Source of the DNA: Xanthostigma xanthostigma
Lineage: Eukaryota; Arthropoda; Insecta; Raphidioptera; Raphidiidae
NCBI GenBank assembly: GCA_963575645.1
Contig: OY754466.1
Location: 19,756,001-19,820,000 of the forward strand
DNA length: 64,000 nucleotides
Direction: 5' to 3'
Shown here one piece after another: positions 13,016-26,000 of the stretch (positions are counted from its first letter, which is position 1; each line of letters opens with the position of its first letter). Under the pieces are notes generated by a model that worked only from the letters and a program-made list of their open reading frames with translations, ran no database searches and was not told the DNA's origin. A program made the position numbers and the translations under genes.

Positions 13016-13335
13016 TACAGAGTCGATTCATGACGTCATTAGCACTGGCTAGTATACTCGGTTATATTTCGGAACACACCCAAAATGTAACAATTTTAAA
13101 CAAATTATGTATGTGGCATTTATCACTGTTAAAACAGTGTCGCCATCTTAATTTCGCTCAGTTTCGTAAATGCTTGTGCAATATTTTCGAATGAGCTAGG
13201 CGTTACGAATTTCAATAACTTACTCTCGACATCTAAGGTCATTAGTGTCTGTTAAATGGTGATACTTTTTACTTATTCTTTTAATATACAATGATCAACA
13301 TATTTAAGCTCAGTTCGTTCTTTATCAGGGCTTTA

Positions 13336-13668
13336 ATAGTTAAAGGACGGTGACAGAAATGGTCAAGGAGCACTTGGTGGCAGAAATGCTCTCTTTCGTG
13401 TAGTCGGAGTCCCCCTCTACAAATCCGCTTAGTAGAGTAGGCAAGTTTGGTAAAAAAATGGGAAAATTGAAAATTCCTCTACTAAATGCCAGAAAAAGGA
13501 ATTTTGAATTTTGTCGTTTTTTTTTAAAGTGCCCCAACGTCGTATTGCAACGCGCTAGATCCCTACTCCACTAAGCGGATTTGTAGAGAGGGACTCAGAA
13601 TACACGAAAGAGAGCATTTCTGCCCCCAAGTGCTCCTTGGCCATTTCTGTCACCGTCGTTCTAACTAT
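13336..13668. mobile_element. MITE with about 90-bp terminal inverted repeats
   Basis: The arms share GACGGTGACAGAAATGG, CTCTTTCGTGTA and AAATCCGCTTAGTAGAG or their complements, with 10-15 percent mismatches, around an AT-rich centre. No coding region. Confidence 0.8.
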
Positions 13669-14048
13669 AATATAATTGTTTCAAATGTTTTCTATTTGAA
13701 GAAAAATCATGCGCCCAAAATTTTTTTTAAACATTACTTTGATGAAAAAAAACAATGGGAATTCAAAAATATATTAAAAGAATAAAAAAGAGTTACTAAA
13801 ATATCACCATCTTGTTTTGTATTATTATTTTATATGATTCGTTAACAATATCGTTATTTTAATAATAGCGGTAACATGTACCTACTGTTTTGCAGTTATT
13901 CATAATGTTTAAACAATCACCACGGGAGGAGCTGCTTTCACATTAAGATACCTGAGCTGTTATTACTTGAAGGTTGATTGTATTTTGCACGCCGTTATCA
14001 GGAACTGATCGATTGCAACATTTTAGTGTACCTGGATAACAGCACCGA

Positions 14049-17000
14049 CTATCGAGTACTGTTAGTTCTACTGGACCTAGACTCACTGTCGCTTTCACTG
14101 CCGTACACTTGGGGAACTTGAAGCACGAGATTTTCCGGCATCGGCGGAAGCACGTTCTCCTGAAAGCCGCCACTCGTATTTCCCGGAGGCGAATAGTAAG
14201 CTACCACGATTACCTTGCCTGAACGGGAACGCGCCTTGCCGACGCCAAAGCGTCGAGAATTTGCCCACACTAACTGCGTGAAGTGACCTGTTAAGTTGAG
14301 GAGAAATTTTCATCAAAACATCATTAACGTGAGCTATTCCGCGAGTACAGGTTAGTTTAAGTAAAACATAAAACGTTTATTTTGGGCTTCGCGTTAGTAT
14401 AAAGATTTTATAGGTATATTTTTCAAAATTCTGTAAAGGCAACTATCGGCGCTATCAAAATCTTAAATTAAACGGTTACCTGCATTGACATTGGCGTGAA
14501 GAACGTCCGATTCCTTATCGAAATCATATTGTCTTACTGCGCCATACCAATATGACGCTACTTCTTGTCCTAAAATTGATACAAAAACACATTTAATACA
14601 AAAAATAAAAGATAATTTTTTTGACGTGATAACGTCTTGTAAATTGATGAAACACCGGCTGCACGCACGAAAAAGAGTAACGTTCCGCAAGCGAGAGCGC
14701 GATATAAGCGATAGCCTCTCTCTTCTCGCGTGACGTCAGAGAGTAGTGTGCGTTCAACATTTTTTTCGGCTGTTCCAGCGAAAGCTACATCTGACAGATG
14801 GCCAGATAAATTATACGGTTTGTTAACAAATATATAATATACATATATATACATTCTTTTAAATGTCTTTTATAATTGCTTAAAAATATGTATTTTGCTT
14901 TGGTTGATCAAATTATTAGTCGGTAAAAATATAGTTTGACAGCTACTAAACTTTAGGTTATGTATTATTAAATATGATATTCAAGCGGAATACGTTATCA
15001 CATAAAACTATCGTTCGTAAACCGACTTTACAGACAACCAATTTTTTTATATCGAAAGCGATGCTCTTTAATACTTGAAGTGAAAAAAAGATTCAATTAA
15101 TTTTAACATTAAAAAATTCATACTGAATGTTGTAATCGTTCCTCTTGTGTTTTAAATATTATACTAACGGGAAAATGGAACCTTTAGCCTGTACAATTTA
15201 TTTTTATTGCCAACTTCTTCAGGGCTCTACAATCGATAAAAATACAAATACATGGTTAATATATTACGTATTAAAAAAATTTGGATTGATCATATTTATT
15301 TTAAATTAGAAATTCTAAAAGAAAAACTATTCCAAATTAATTTACTTAATATTTATTAAAAGCGCTTTCGACATTCAGTTATCTTCAGATATTATTTTAC
15401 AATAAAAATTAAAATTTTCCCGTTAGTAGATACATTGTTAAAAAAAATAGGTGACACTTTTTTCAGTTAATAGTTATTGGCGTAACTAGTAGTCTAAGTC
15501 ATTCATCGCGCTGACAGGTCATGACTTAGCCTACAAGTTGCGCCCATAATTTTATTCAACAATTGCGCGTTATTCATGTTTTAATTATAATGAGATGTTG
15601 TAAATATCTATTTATTTCTTTATAAAAAAAAACTGTCAATACTAACAGCACCAAACAGCACGATTCAATGTTTTGGTTTGAGGTTAGCCGGTTATGAATA
15701 AACTCCATGTCGAAAACATTCGGCCTCTCAATTTTAGTTTCAATGGGTAACAACGGAGTTGTTGTTACCTACTATTTCGTTACGACTCAGAAAATACTAA
15801 TAGTTACGTTTATTTTCATTACTCCACAATGGCCGAGCTAGTAGGAATCTTCATTGAGTTATGACAAGTAATTGTCACCAGTCGGTAAATGGCTATTTAG
15901 GGTTCGGTTTTTAGGCACGATAAAACATAAATAACGCGCATGAGTTGAATAAACGGTTTTATTGTACAATCAATGGTGTACTAAAGGCTAGAAAATAATA
16001 ATATTGTAAGTCAGCAATATTATCTGGCGTTGATCAGATTAAAAAAATATCGCGGAGCCCATTTAACAGAAAACTTTCTTTTGATGTAGATAGGAAATCA
16101 TTTCTGGCTTTCGACTATTTTCTTCGACCTTAATATAAGTAATTTGGGCCCCTTCTATTTTAGTTCAGTCTGATCAAAGCTTCAGATTGCTGGCCTACAA
16201 TTATTTCCTAGCTTTCAGACATGATCGAATATATAATTTAAAATCAAATGCAAAATTTAAAATCAATTGGTAAACGAGAAATGAGATTTGCTCCTAGACG
16301 AAAGCGCGGCCGATCAATTTTATACCATAAATGCTTAAATATTGTCATTGAAACAACACACGTGCGCAAAATTTCAATTCAAACGGATAACGGGAAGTAG
16401 GTGAAAAATCGATCGCCAGATTTGAAATAAATATATAAACAAACAAATATACAAGACATGAAGTTAAATAAAACCGTTAAAAAACAATTCAATACCTGTA
16501 AAATCGCTCTGAAGTGCGTTCGTTGGCCTACAGAAAAGATTTTGACCGACATCTTTATCGATTCGATAATAAAAAGTGTTGGTATGCGCCAAATGATTTG
16601 CCCAGGTTTGCGCGTAATCACACAACTATAATAAAAATAAGGGGGGGAAGTAAGTTGAAGTCGACGAGAAGAAGAACACCCGACATTATATTAATTATCA
16701 ACAGGAATTACGGCATACCTCCGGAGACATTGTCAACGGTTCGGATCCATGTCTCTGTCGGTAGACGTTGTGCCAGCACAAGCAATCCGTTATAAAATCG
16801 CTGTCCTGCCACGCTGTCTGCAATTCTTCTCTGTCCAGAACCATACTCACTGGCCTCTGTACTAATTTCTGAAACACGAAAAACAACAAAACTTCATCTT
16901 GATTAATTCATTGACTCCAAAACTCGCTTTAAAAGATTATTATTATTGAACATGTACAATGATGTTCAATACATTAAATCGTTCTTTGTTGTTGTTTTTT

Positions 17001-20000
17001 TTATTTTTTTTAAGCGGAACTTCTCTAGCGATGTATCTGTTTGAAATTTTCTGTAATGTTAAAGGATTAAAGGAGAAATGATTCAACGCCGGGGAACCTT
17101 AAACACAAAATGAATAAAATTCATGGAACGAGTACATAATAAAAATAAGTATAAATTAATATTTAATGTAATAAAAATGAAAAAACAACTAAATAAATAA
17201 CACAAACGGCTACAGAAAGTTGCACTTATCTCCGTGAGTTTATGTGAATAAGGCTCACACGTTTTTTCTTAAGAGAACAATGGAAAATAAAAATTCACGT
17301 TTTTGGTACAACTTATAACAAATTTAAGTAGTGCAATATAATAACCTTTTCTCATAAAACAAGAGTACATTGGTACGAGGCATATGTGGTACGAGTAACG
17401 AGGTCTCTGGCGATGCTATGAAAAAGCGGGACAGTCCAATATTTCGGGTAAAAAGATTTTATCCTTATTTATTATATTATTATTTATTATATACAGAGTG
17501 TTGGAAAAGTTCTGGAATCCCGAAAAATCTCGCAGATGATGCATGGAATCAAAAAACGTGAAACACGTAAAAATATTTTTTGAGAGCTATTTAATGACAC
17601 CGCACATTTCGAGAAATAATTGACTTTTTTTATTTTTCGTGATGTCGCGGATAAAACAAAAAGAGTTCAATTAAAATTTACGTATTTTTTGTAGTAAAAT
17701 CCGAATCTGCAATAAAAATTTAGGGTTTCCATTTAAAATTGCAAAGTTGTCCATCGCCCCAACCGCTGGCTGGGGGTGGGAGGTCATGTGTGGTCTCATT
17801 AAATAGCTCTCAAAAAAATTGGTTGTCTGTAAAGTCGGTTTACGGACGATAGTTTTACGTGATAACGTATTCCGCTCGAATATCATATTTAATAATACAT
17901 AACCTAAATTTTAGTAGCTGTCAGGCGGAACGTGACACATTTCGGAACGTGACACTTTTTCGTGCATGCAGCCGGTGTTTCATCAATTTATAAGACGTTA
18001 TCACGTCAAAAAATATTTTTTACGTGTTTTCAGGTTTTTTGATTCCATGCATCTGCGAGATTTTTCGGGGTTCCGGGGCTTTTCTAACATCCTGTATAAG
18101 CAATAGTAGGATAGCCATAGTGTGCTACAGTTATTAAGAAGCACACATCACTACAATGTTATGTTAGGGAAAAATATTTCTAATCTTTCTACTATGATTT
18201 ATCATTTAGTCAACAGTGAGTAGTGAAATACCCAAACAGTCAATCTTTCTAATATTTAAATCATATTTGTAACAGTTTTTCCTACACTATGCGAGAGCTA
18301 ATGATCTTGGGCAACACTACACATGAACATGATATGAACGTTCACAATAGCCGAGATAACAATAGTGAGAGTTGATTAACTTCATATAATATTATGATGA
18401 ATTTAAAGGTGGCACTTCACATGGCTATTTGTGTTCGCTATTGGGTGTTTGTTGTATTTGGCAAAATATATGACGTTCAAGACAAACATGCAAATAGAGG
18501 CAAATACGACCATCCACACATGGCAGTCAAATAGCAAACATACAAACATTTGGCAGCAGAACGCAAGGTTCAAAATTTCAAGAATTTTAGCACTGTTTCA
18601 TTGTCCCAATTCATTTTCAATAGTAATTGTTCCAGTTCTCGCTCACAGCACAGACACAAAAATACTGCACGTCCGTATAGGTTCACGGCGCGTGCGCTTC
18701 TGAATATGGCCATTGTGTGGACGGTTTATTTGCCGTATTTGCCTATTTGGCTCCTTTGATGTGCCTCGAAAAACCGACAAGCGCACGGTAACGCGTATTT
18801 GGTATTGGCCTTATTTGTCAAATAGGCAAATAAGGCCAACACTTTGTCAAATAGACCCTCCACACTTGGTAATTGTTTGCCAAATATGCCAAATACACAA
18901 ATACAAATAGCCATGTGAAGTGCCGGCATAATAACTATACCGTAGTGAACATTAATAGTACTAACAGACGGTCGAACTTGGTTCGAAGCGGACAGCGGAT
19001 CTGGTCCGCTCCGTACCAAATCTGTTCATCTGTACAGTAGTCTGCGTGTCCGCCGGTTCGATGGGAACAGATTCGGTCGTCTGTTGCAAGATCCGCCGTA
19101 CCATGTCCGTTGTCGGACCGGACCAAGTTCGACCGTGTGTTAGCACTATTACTATAATTTATTATATAATTTATGAGTCACACTGTATACAAATATTATG
19201 CAAAGTAGTTGCATAATATTATGTCGCATGTCGCGACGGAATATAAAATAAATATAAAGATACAAATGCAAGAAAACAGTAAAAATGCATGATATTTTAC
19301 TTCCATATTATAATACTTCTAGCGTGCATTTTAATGATTTTAGGTATACAAATGCAAACGAAACATTTTCATAGCTTTCGTAATACATGTAGTTGCGTGC
19401 TTTTCATTGTTTCATGATTTATAGGCTTACGGGACCTATGTGCAATGACCTCCCCCCCCCCGCCACAACAGCGAATGATGTATTACGAAAATACTGCGAC
19501 GTAGCTGAATTTAATTGTTGTATAATTGCAGATCTCGAAATGATTATTATTTTTTCTAAACTTGATCAATATGCAAAATACTGTACAACTTACGTAGGTA
19601 TTTCATTTGCTTAGACTTTTGCGGGACTGATTTTGAGAGATGTTGAGAAAAAAATAAGAAGCGGTAACTTAGATATTTCTTCACTCCTTTGCAAAATTTC
19701 TACAATCTTTCAAATCAAGCTTACGACTAAAAAAATACGCTGAATCTATTTCGTTTGGTTTAAAACTATGGATATTTGAAATTTTCAAAAATTATCATCC
19801 GTAGTTTCTAAATAAAAAGACGCCATACAAGTTATCTTCGTCTTTTTTAATTTAGCATGTCGTTTTCTATAAGTTGTCACGTGGTGCTGTAGCACCGCGA
19901 CAAATTACTTAATGCTAGTATAAAATTATTAATAAAATAAAGAAAACTTAAGTCGTGGATTTCGCGGGTATTTGCATGTGCGGTACGATTTGGATCGCAT

Positions 20001-23000
20001 GGCTTGGACATATAACTGTCTAAGTTGTTAGTTAGGTACGCGGTGACAAAAGTGCCTTGCAACTCCCAAACGGATGATAAGCACGTTTTTGTATAGTTCG
20101 AGTGTCGTTCTCGAAATCCGTGTTGTCGAGTAGGGATCTGGCGTCCGGCGTTGAGCGGCTATAGTATTTTTTTCCGAATTTTGCCCAGCGGTTCCAAAAA
20201 TCATTTCCCAAACGGATGAAAATTACTGGAGGGCATCTACGCAAACCCCCAATTACCGGAAAAATATTTTCATCCGATTTGATCCTTGCCGTAGCCTGCA
20301 GTACAATTAAATGGACCCAGACTCCGAAATGAAAAAAATCATCAGCCGCATGCATGCAACCGGACTGATATGAATGGTTATTATTTATGTTATTAGAAAA
20401 AAAAGTTTTCATCCAAAATGCGCCTGGCTAAACTATGCCAAATAATAAAAAACCCCGCCAGCGCGCGTGATTTTGATCCCGGAGTTCTCCGTAAATTTTC
20501 TGATAATATGTGGCTATACATATATACTTTGGTATCAATCGGCCTATATAATAACCAAATTTAATTCACGAGCAAAGCGAGTCAAACGCTAGTAAAGAGA
20601 TACTAGCTAATTTGTGGATGAAGTATGCGCTTGGAGCGTTCACACGGTCCAAAAGTCGGAGTGTTCCCTTCATAATCGTCAAATCAGGGGAAAATAGTCT
20701 CATCAATGTTTAGGACAATAATACACAATTTGATTGTAATCGGCCTTTCCACATTAAAGATTGAACATTCAGATCCTGCAGTTTCCCGTGATAATGAATA
20801 TATCGGAGCATTATTATGGATGACCTGGACTTGACCGCAACAAATTTGGATGAAAATAATTTTTCGATGTTCTGTAGGTGTCAAAGAGCCTGTGGGCAAA
20901 TTTTCATCCATTTGGGAATTACTTTATCAAATTTGGCCCATTTAAATTTTGGAAAATTGTTACAAAGCGATCGCGATACATAGAGCAAAAAAATTTTTTT
21001 TACATATTCTCAGACACGAACTATATCTCCCTGCCAAATTTCAAGTTCAAATGAGGAAATTTTTTTCCCCCCCTTTTTTCCATTTTTTTTAGAGCTTCTG
21101 GAAGAGCTCTTTGCAAATATCAAATCGGATGAAAATATTTTTCCGGTAATTGGGGGTTTGCGTAGATGCCCTCCAGTAATTTTCATCCGTTTGGGAAATG
21201 ATTTTTGGAACCGCTGGGCAAAATTCGGAAAAAATACTATAGCCGCTCAACGCCGGACGCCAGACCCCTACTCGACAACACGGATTTCGAGAACGACACT
21301 CGAACTATACAAAAACGTGCTTATCATCCGTTTGGGAGTTGCAAGGCACTTTTGTCACCGCGTACCTAACTATGTGATCAAGTCGGCGGACGCTAGATAC
21401 GCGGTACTTGTGAAACAAGGAGTGAATAAGTGACAAACAATAGTTGTTAAGGTTTTTAAATAATTAAAATAAATATTGATTAGTTACGGAAAAAATAAAA
21501 AACAGTAAGTTGTTTTTCCGGGTTTGATGAAGACGCACGTAAAAAGGACGCTCATGGAAGAAATTATTAAATAACTATTTAATCAACACTTCCAAGTCAT
21601 TTTTTGGACTTCACCTTCAACAATGAAGTGGTCCAATCACCAGTCATCCTCGTCAACACGCTTGTAACGTATAATTAGGGTAAATTATACTTAGTTGTAA
21701 GTACGGTAACCGGCGTCCAGGTATGAAGTTCGTTCATTAGTTCTTGTCTTGTAGTATTTAAGTAGTTAATTTAATTAATATGTAATTTCCCTGTCCTTGT
21801 CTTTTCTATGTTAATTAAGCTTGATCTCTCCTTCTTCCGGGTTCCAACCCCTGTTAATTGTTAAATGCAATTCTTGACCTATTTGTAAATATGAAAATAC
21901 TGATTTGTAATTTAACCCTATATTGTACAGTAAAATCTTGTTCACGCATCTAAGTGATTTGTAAATATAATAATGGTATCGACCTACAGTGTTTTCTTTC
22001 CGTAGTTTTTTGATTCACAAATTTTTCGGAATAGTAGAGGAAAATTGTGAGGTACATTCTCTGACTACTATGGGCCCGAAATAACACCTGTACCGACCAA
22101 ACAATCTATTATTTTGAGAAATCTGTTCGTTTTTTCTTTCTTATTTCCTCACAGGTGGGAATGGACCTACGTTTCCAAGAAAAACTTCCACTGCCGTGCT
22201 ATAAAGTGTATTTAATTTAATAAAGAATAGTTTTTGACGTGATAACGTCTTATAAATTGATGAAACACCGGCTGCATGCACGAAAAAGTGTCACGTTCCG
22301 AAATGTGTCACGTTCCGCCTGGATATTCGAGCGGAATACGTTATCACGTAAAACTATCGTCCGTAAACCGACTTTACAGACAACCAATTTTTTTCAGTTT
22401 TTTTCAAAATGCAGGGTATGGAAATTAATTATTGAAATACTAATGTTTTTTGTGGTAGTAGTTATTGTATTTGTTCAATTCATATAAAAAAGCAATTTTA
22501 ATAATGCGTCAACACCATCCTACAGACGCATAAAAATGACACAGTTACTCTAAAAACGCCTTTGCGGTATGCAACCCGAGTACATATTGGTATAGGGGAT
22601 TGCCTACTGGCAGGCGTATTCAGATAAGTACCTATATTACACACTTAAAAAAAAACAATACGTTGATTTCAATATGTCGAAAACACTCGTCTATCTATCT
22701 CTTTTGGTTTAGAAACCACGTATCACATTCACACATGTTTTAAGTTTTCAAAAATAAAAAAATAACGCCCCTCGTTTCTACATTTTTTCGACTATTTAAA
22801 TTTATCATGTCGTTTTCTATTAAATGTGCCAAATTTGAAAAAGAATATTGCGCACAAAATATATTTTTAAAATGATGCTTTTTTTTCTCTTTTATGTAGG
22901 TACTGACGATAACAAGGGCGCTAGTGCGAGAAAATTTGCATAAAAACGTATTGAGAAAGCTGGCACCGCTTTCTTATGATTTTCAATTCTCGATATTTTG

Positions 23001-26000
23001 ACTGTGCATTAACAGAGACAGCTATAGTATTAGAAAGAGAGAGAAATCAACGACCCGCCCGCACACCTCCCGATCGATACCCTCAAACGTATTATGCATG
23101 TAATATTATTACGAGGGGCGGTTGTTGAGGGCGGCAGATAGTGCGGCGGATATCGGATGACCGATACATTTTAACAAAAAGCACTTAAACAGAAACAAGT
23201 GCTTACTTACGCCTGTTCAAGATAGCTACAACGCAACAAATAAGACATATAGATTACGATTAATCACTATTTATTGGTTGTAAAAGGACTTGTTGTAGCA
23301 ACTTCTTTATTTCAGTTATTGAAAGATATATTTAGGACGTCTAAAAAAATTATGGAAAATAAAAAACCCAACCAACACATTGGTACCAAACAAGTTTTCA
23401 ATATAAAAAGTAGTCCGGTATTAAATAGATTGAAGTTCCAGCCACATTGTAATCATCAGTAGACAAAGCTGCCCACAAAAAATTTTAATTTTGATAATTT
23501 TTCACTAATAACTTAAATAGTATAATTAGTATTAATAGAATAAATTAAAATGTCATTCGGCGGATATTTGGAATCATACCTTATTTGTGGGGTATTTATT
23601 CAACACGCGTGAGTAATATATAATTTCGGGGCCCTATTAAATTGGGGAGAAATAATAAATTACTTCATGTTGACGCGTGCTAATAAATAATGAGCCGAAA
23701 CTGTACGATAATGTATTACTGCATAGTCTCTGGACCAATAGGAACGCGGTAGCGAGCCGAAACTGTACGGTAATGAATTATTACTGCATAGTTTTTGGAC
23801 CAATAGGAACGCGGTAGCGATTTGTATATATAAAAACAGCATCGCAATTCAGCGAAAGTCAAGGCCATCTTGTGTGCATCGAGGGCGGTGGGTATGTCAA
23901 TCAATGAAGTGATTTATTATTTTTCCCTCTTTTATCAGGGCCCCGATTTCATATTACTCGTGCTAGTTGAATAAAGTATTATGTGCGACCATTGATCGTA
24001 GGAGAATATTCCACTCGCGTGTTACCGCACTCGCTACGCTCGTGCGGCAAATTTCACGCTCATGGAATCTTCTCCTTCTCTCACTAGTCGCACAATATTG
24101 GTACTATTATTATCGTCTTATTTCACGAAAATAATCTCAGAAAAAATATGTCCTTATTAATATTCAAGACGGACGAGACGTAATAGAATTTAACCATAAA
24201 TTCGCAAGTTGGATAAAAACAAAACGATTTTTCGCGAAAAAATTTTCATTTGTATTCAAATACTGTTTTCTGTTATTCTGACATTCACAATTTAAACATA
24301 AATATTTGCTGTCGCAATGCGTGTGTGCATTATTTTATTTTCTTCCGGTGTAATATTTTATTCGCGTTGAGAACCCATATATCTTCAAGTTTTAGATTTT
24401 TGAGAGGTTATTATAAATACGTATCACAAATTACAAAATTAAAATAACAAAGCATTGATAACTCCCAAAAATTTGAAAAAAAACTTTTTTTAGTAGTTCT
24501 AACGGTAGGTCTCATTCCTGCCATGTTTTTAAGTTAGGTAATTTTAACGTAACAGTAGATTATAAACGTTCGACAGCTAAGGTCATCAACGATAACGTAA
24601 CGAAATCTCGCATACCTAAGACCCAGTATATTCTCAATATGAGGGTCGTCACCCCCTAATTGGAGTCGCAACAACAAGTTTTTGCAGATGAGTTACGAAG
24701 TGTTAATTTAATTTTCTGATATTAAACATCTATTGGCGCCTTAGTGCGATTCGTATGCCATATGGTATGCCGTGACGCTTCAGGTCGTCATGTTCCCTCT
24801 ACGCCACCGCTCTCGACTCCCTTATGTGTGCACGCTTAGGTATACCATACACTTCGTTGCTTCTCTGTGTAAGTGTGTTGTAATATATTGGTAAGTTACA
24901 TTACAGGGCGAAATTAAGTTACTAGAATTTCGCTTAAATTTTTGTTTCACATCTGCCAAGCGTCCTACGACAGTTCATTATCTGTTTTAATTTTGGATAG
25001 TCGTTGGACTAAAAATGTTATGAAGCGCTGCACTAAATAAAACAAAATATCCAATATTCTGAATTCCAAAGATTGGCATGCTTTTAATGGATTCTCCTTA
25101 TCTAAACATTTAATCAAACAAATATATTCGAAAACACGACATAAGAATGCCTATATAATTTAAATCACGTCAGGAAATAAAAACTTTATATCTAATTATT
25201 AGTTGTATATCTTAGTAACAATAAACATGATATTTCTATTTTATGGCTCACCTGTCATACATTATAGACGCCCGACAACTAAGGTCATTAGCGTTGGCTC
25301 ACGCAAAAGGAAATTTTTTATCAACGAATCTCTTGAAGAGGGACGGAAGTGGAACTTTTGGTGTGAAGACACTGAATATTAAACCGTGTATTTTACACTA
25401 CACACTACAGAAGTAAAATTGGATTAATTGTAAAAAAAAGTGTTGATGGTACCGATCATTGGTACCGATTTTTAGTTGCGAGGCAAGTGTTCTACTTCGT
25501 TGCCAATTTAGTTTATTTAGCTTTATTTATAGCTTGTCTTGTTTGTGTTAAAGCTACTAGCTAGTAATTGAAATTTTGCACCCTTCCTGTTGACCGACTG
25601 ATCTGAAATTTGGTACACATGTTTAGTTCTGATGACAACACAATATTATAATAACTAACTGACCGGACCGGCTTTCGTCAGGATCTAAATCGCAATTTTA
25701 ATAAAGCACACTAAAAACTTAAAAATGAAATAGGTAAAAAGCTTTTTAAGTTAAACGGTTTTTAGTTCCGATGATAATATTATAATAACCAACTGACCGG
25801 TCCGGCTTTTGTCCGGATGCAAATCGCACTTTTAATAATGCACACTAAAAAATATGTAAGAAAGCTTTTTAAGTTACACGGTTTTACTGTATACTCGATG
25901 ATGTATTAAAAACTAGAAAATAAAAAAGCCACCATAAGGAGCTTTGATTAAACTAAAATAAAATCGTGGGGGGGGGCATTTATAGTTACATTATGGTTGA

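Larger units (their letters stand above)
11887..13083. mobile_element. 1.2-kb TIR element with relic promoter and truncated frame
   Basis: About 60-bp terminal inverted repeats: TTGGGTATGTTCCGAAATAT at the left and ATATTTCGGAACACACCCAA at the right, continuing inwards through AGTATAC and ATGACGTCATT or its variants. The interior holds a second nested TIR element (12116-12399), a 40-bp hairpin (12412-12451) and, next to the right TIR, a TATA-box module followed by a 24-codon frame. No transposase remains. The superfamily is not assigned because I cannot fix the target duplication. Confidence 0.82.

Noticed and set aside
20032-21433. Two mirror protein frames of 126 and 91 residues sharing CPPVIFIRLGNDFWNRWAKF
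   Set aside because: They are the same sequence read from the two arms of a foldback element; there is no start context, splice structure or known domain.
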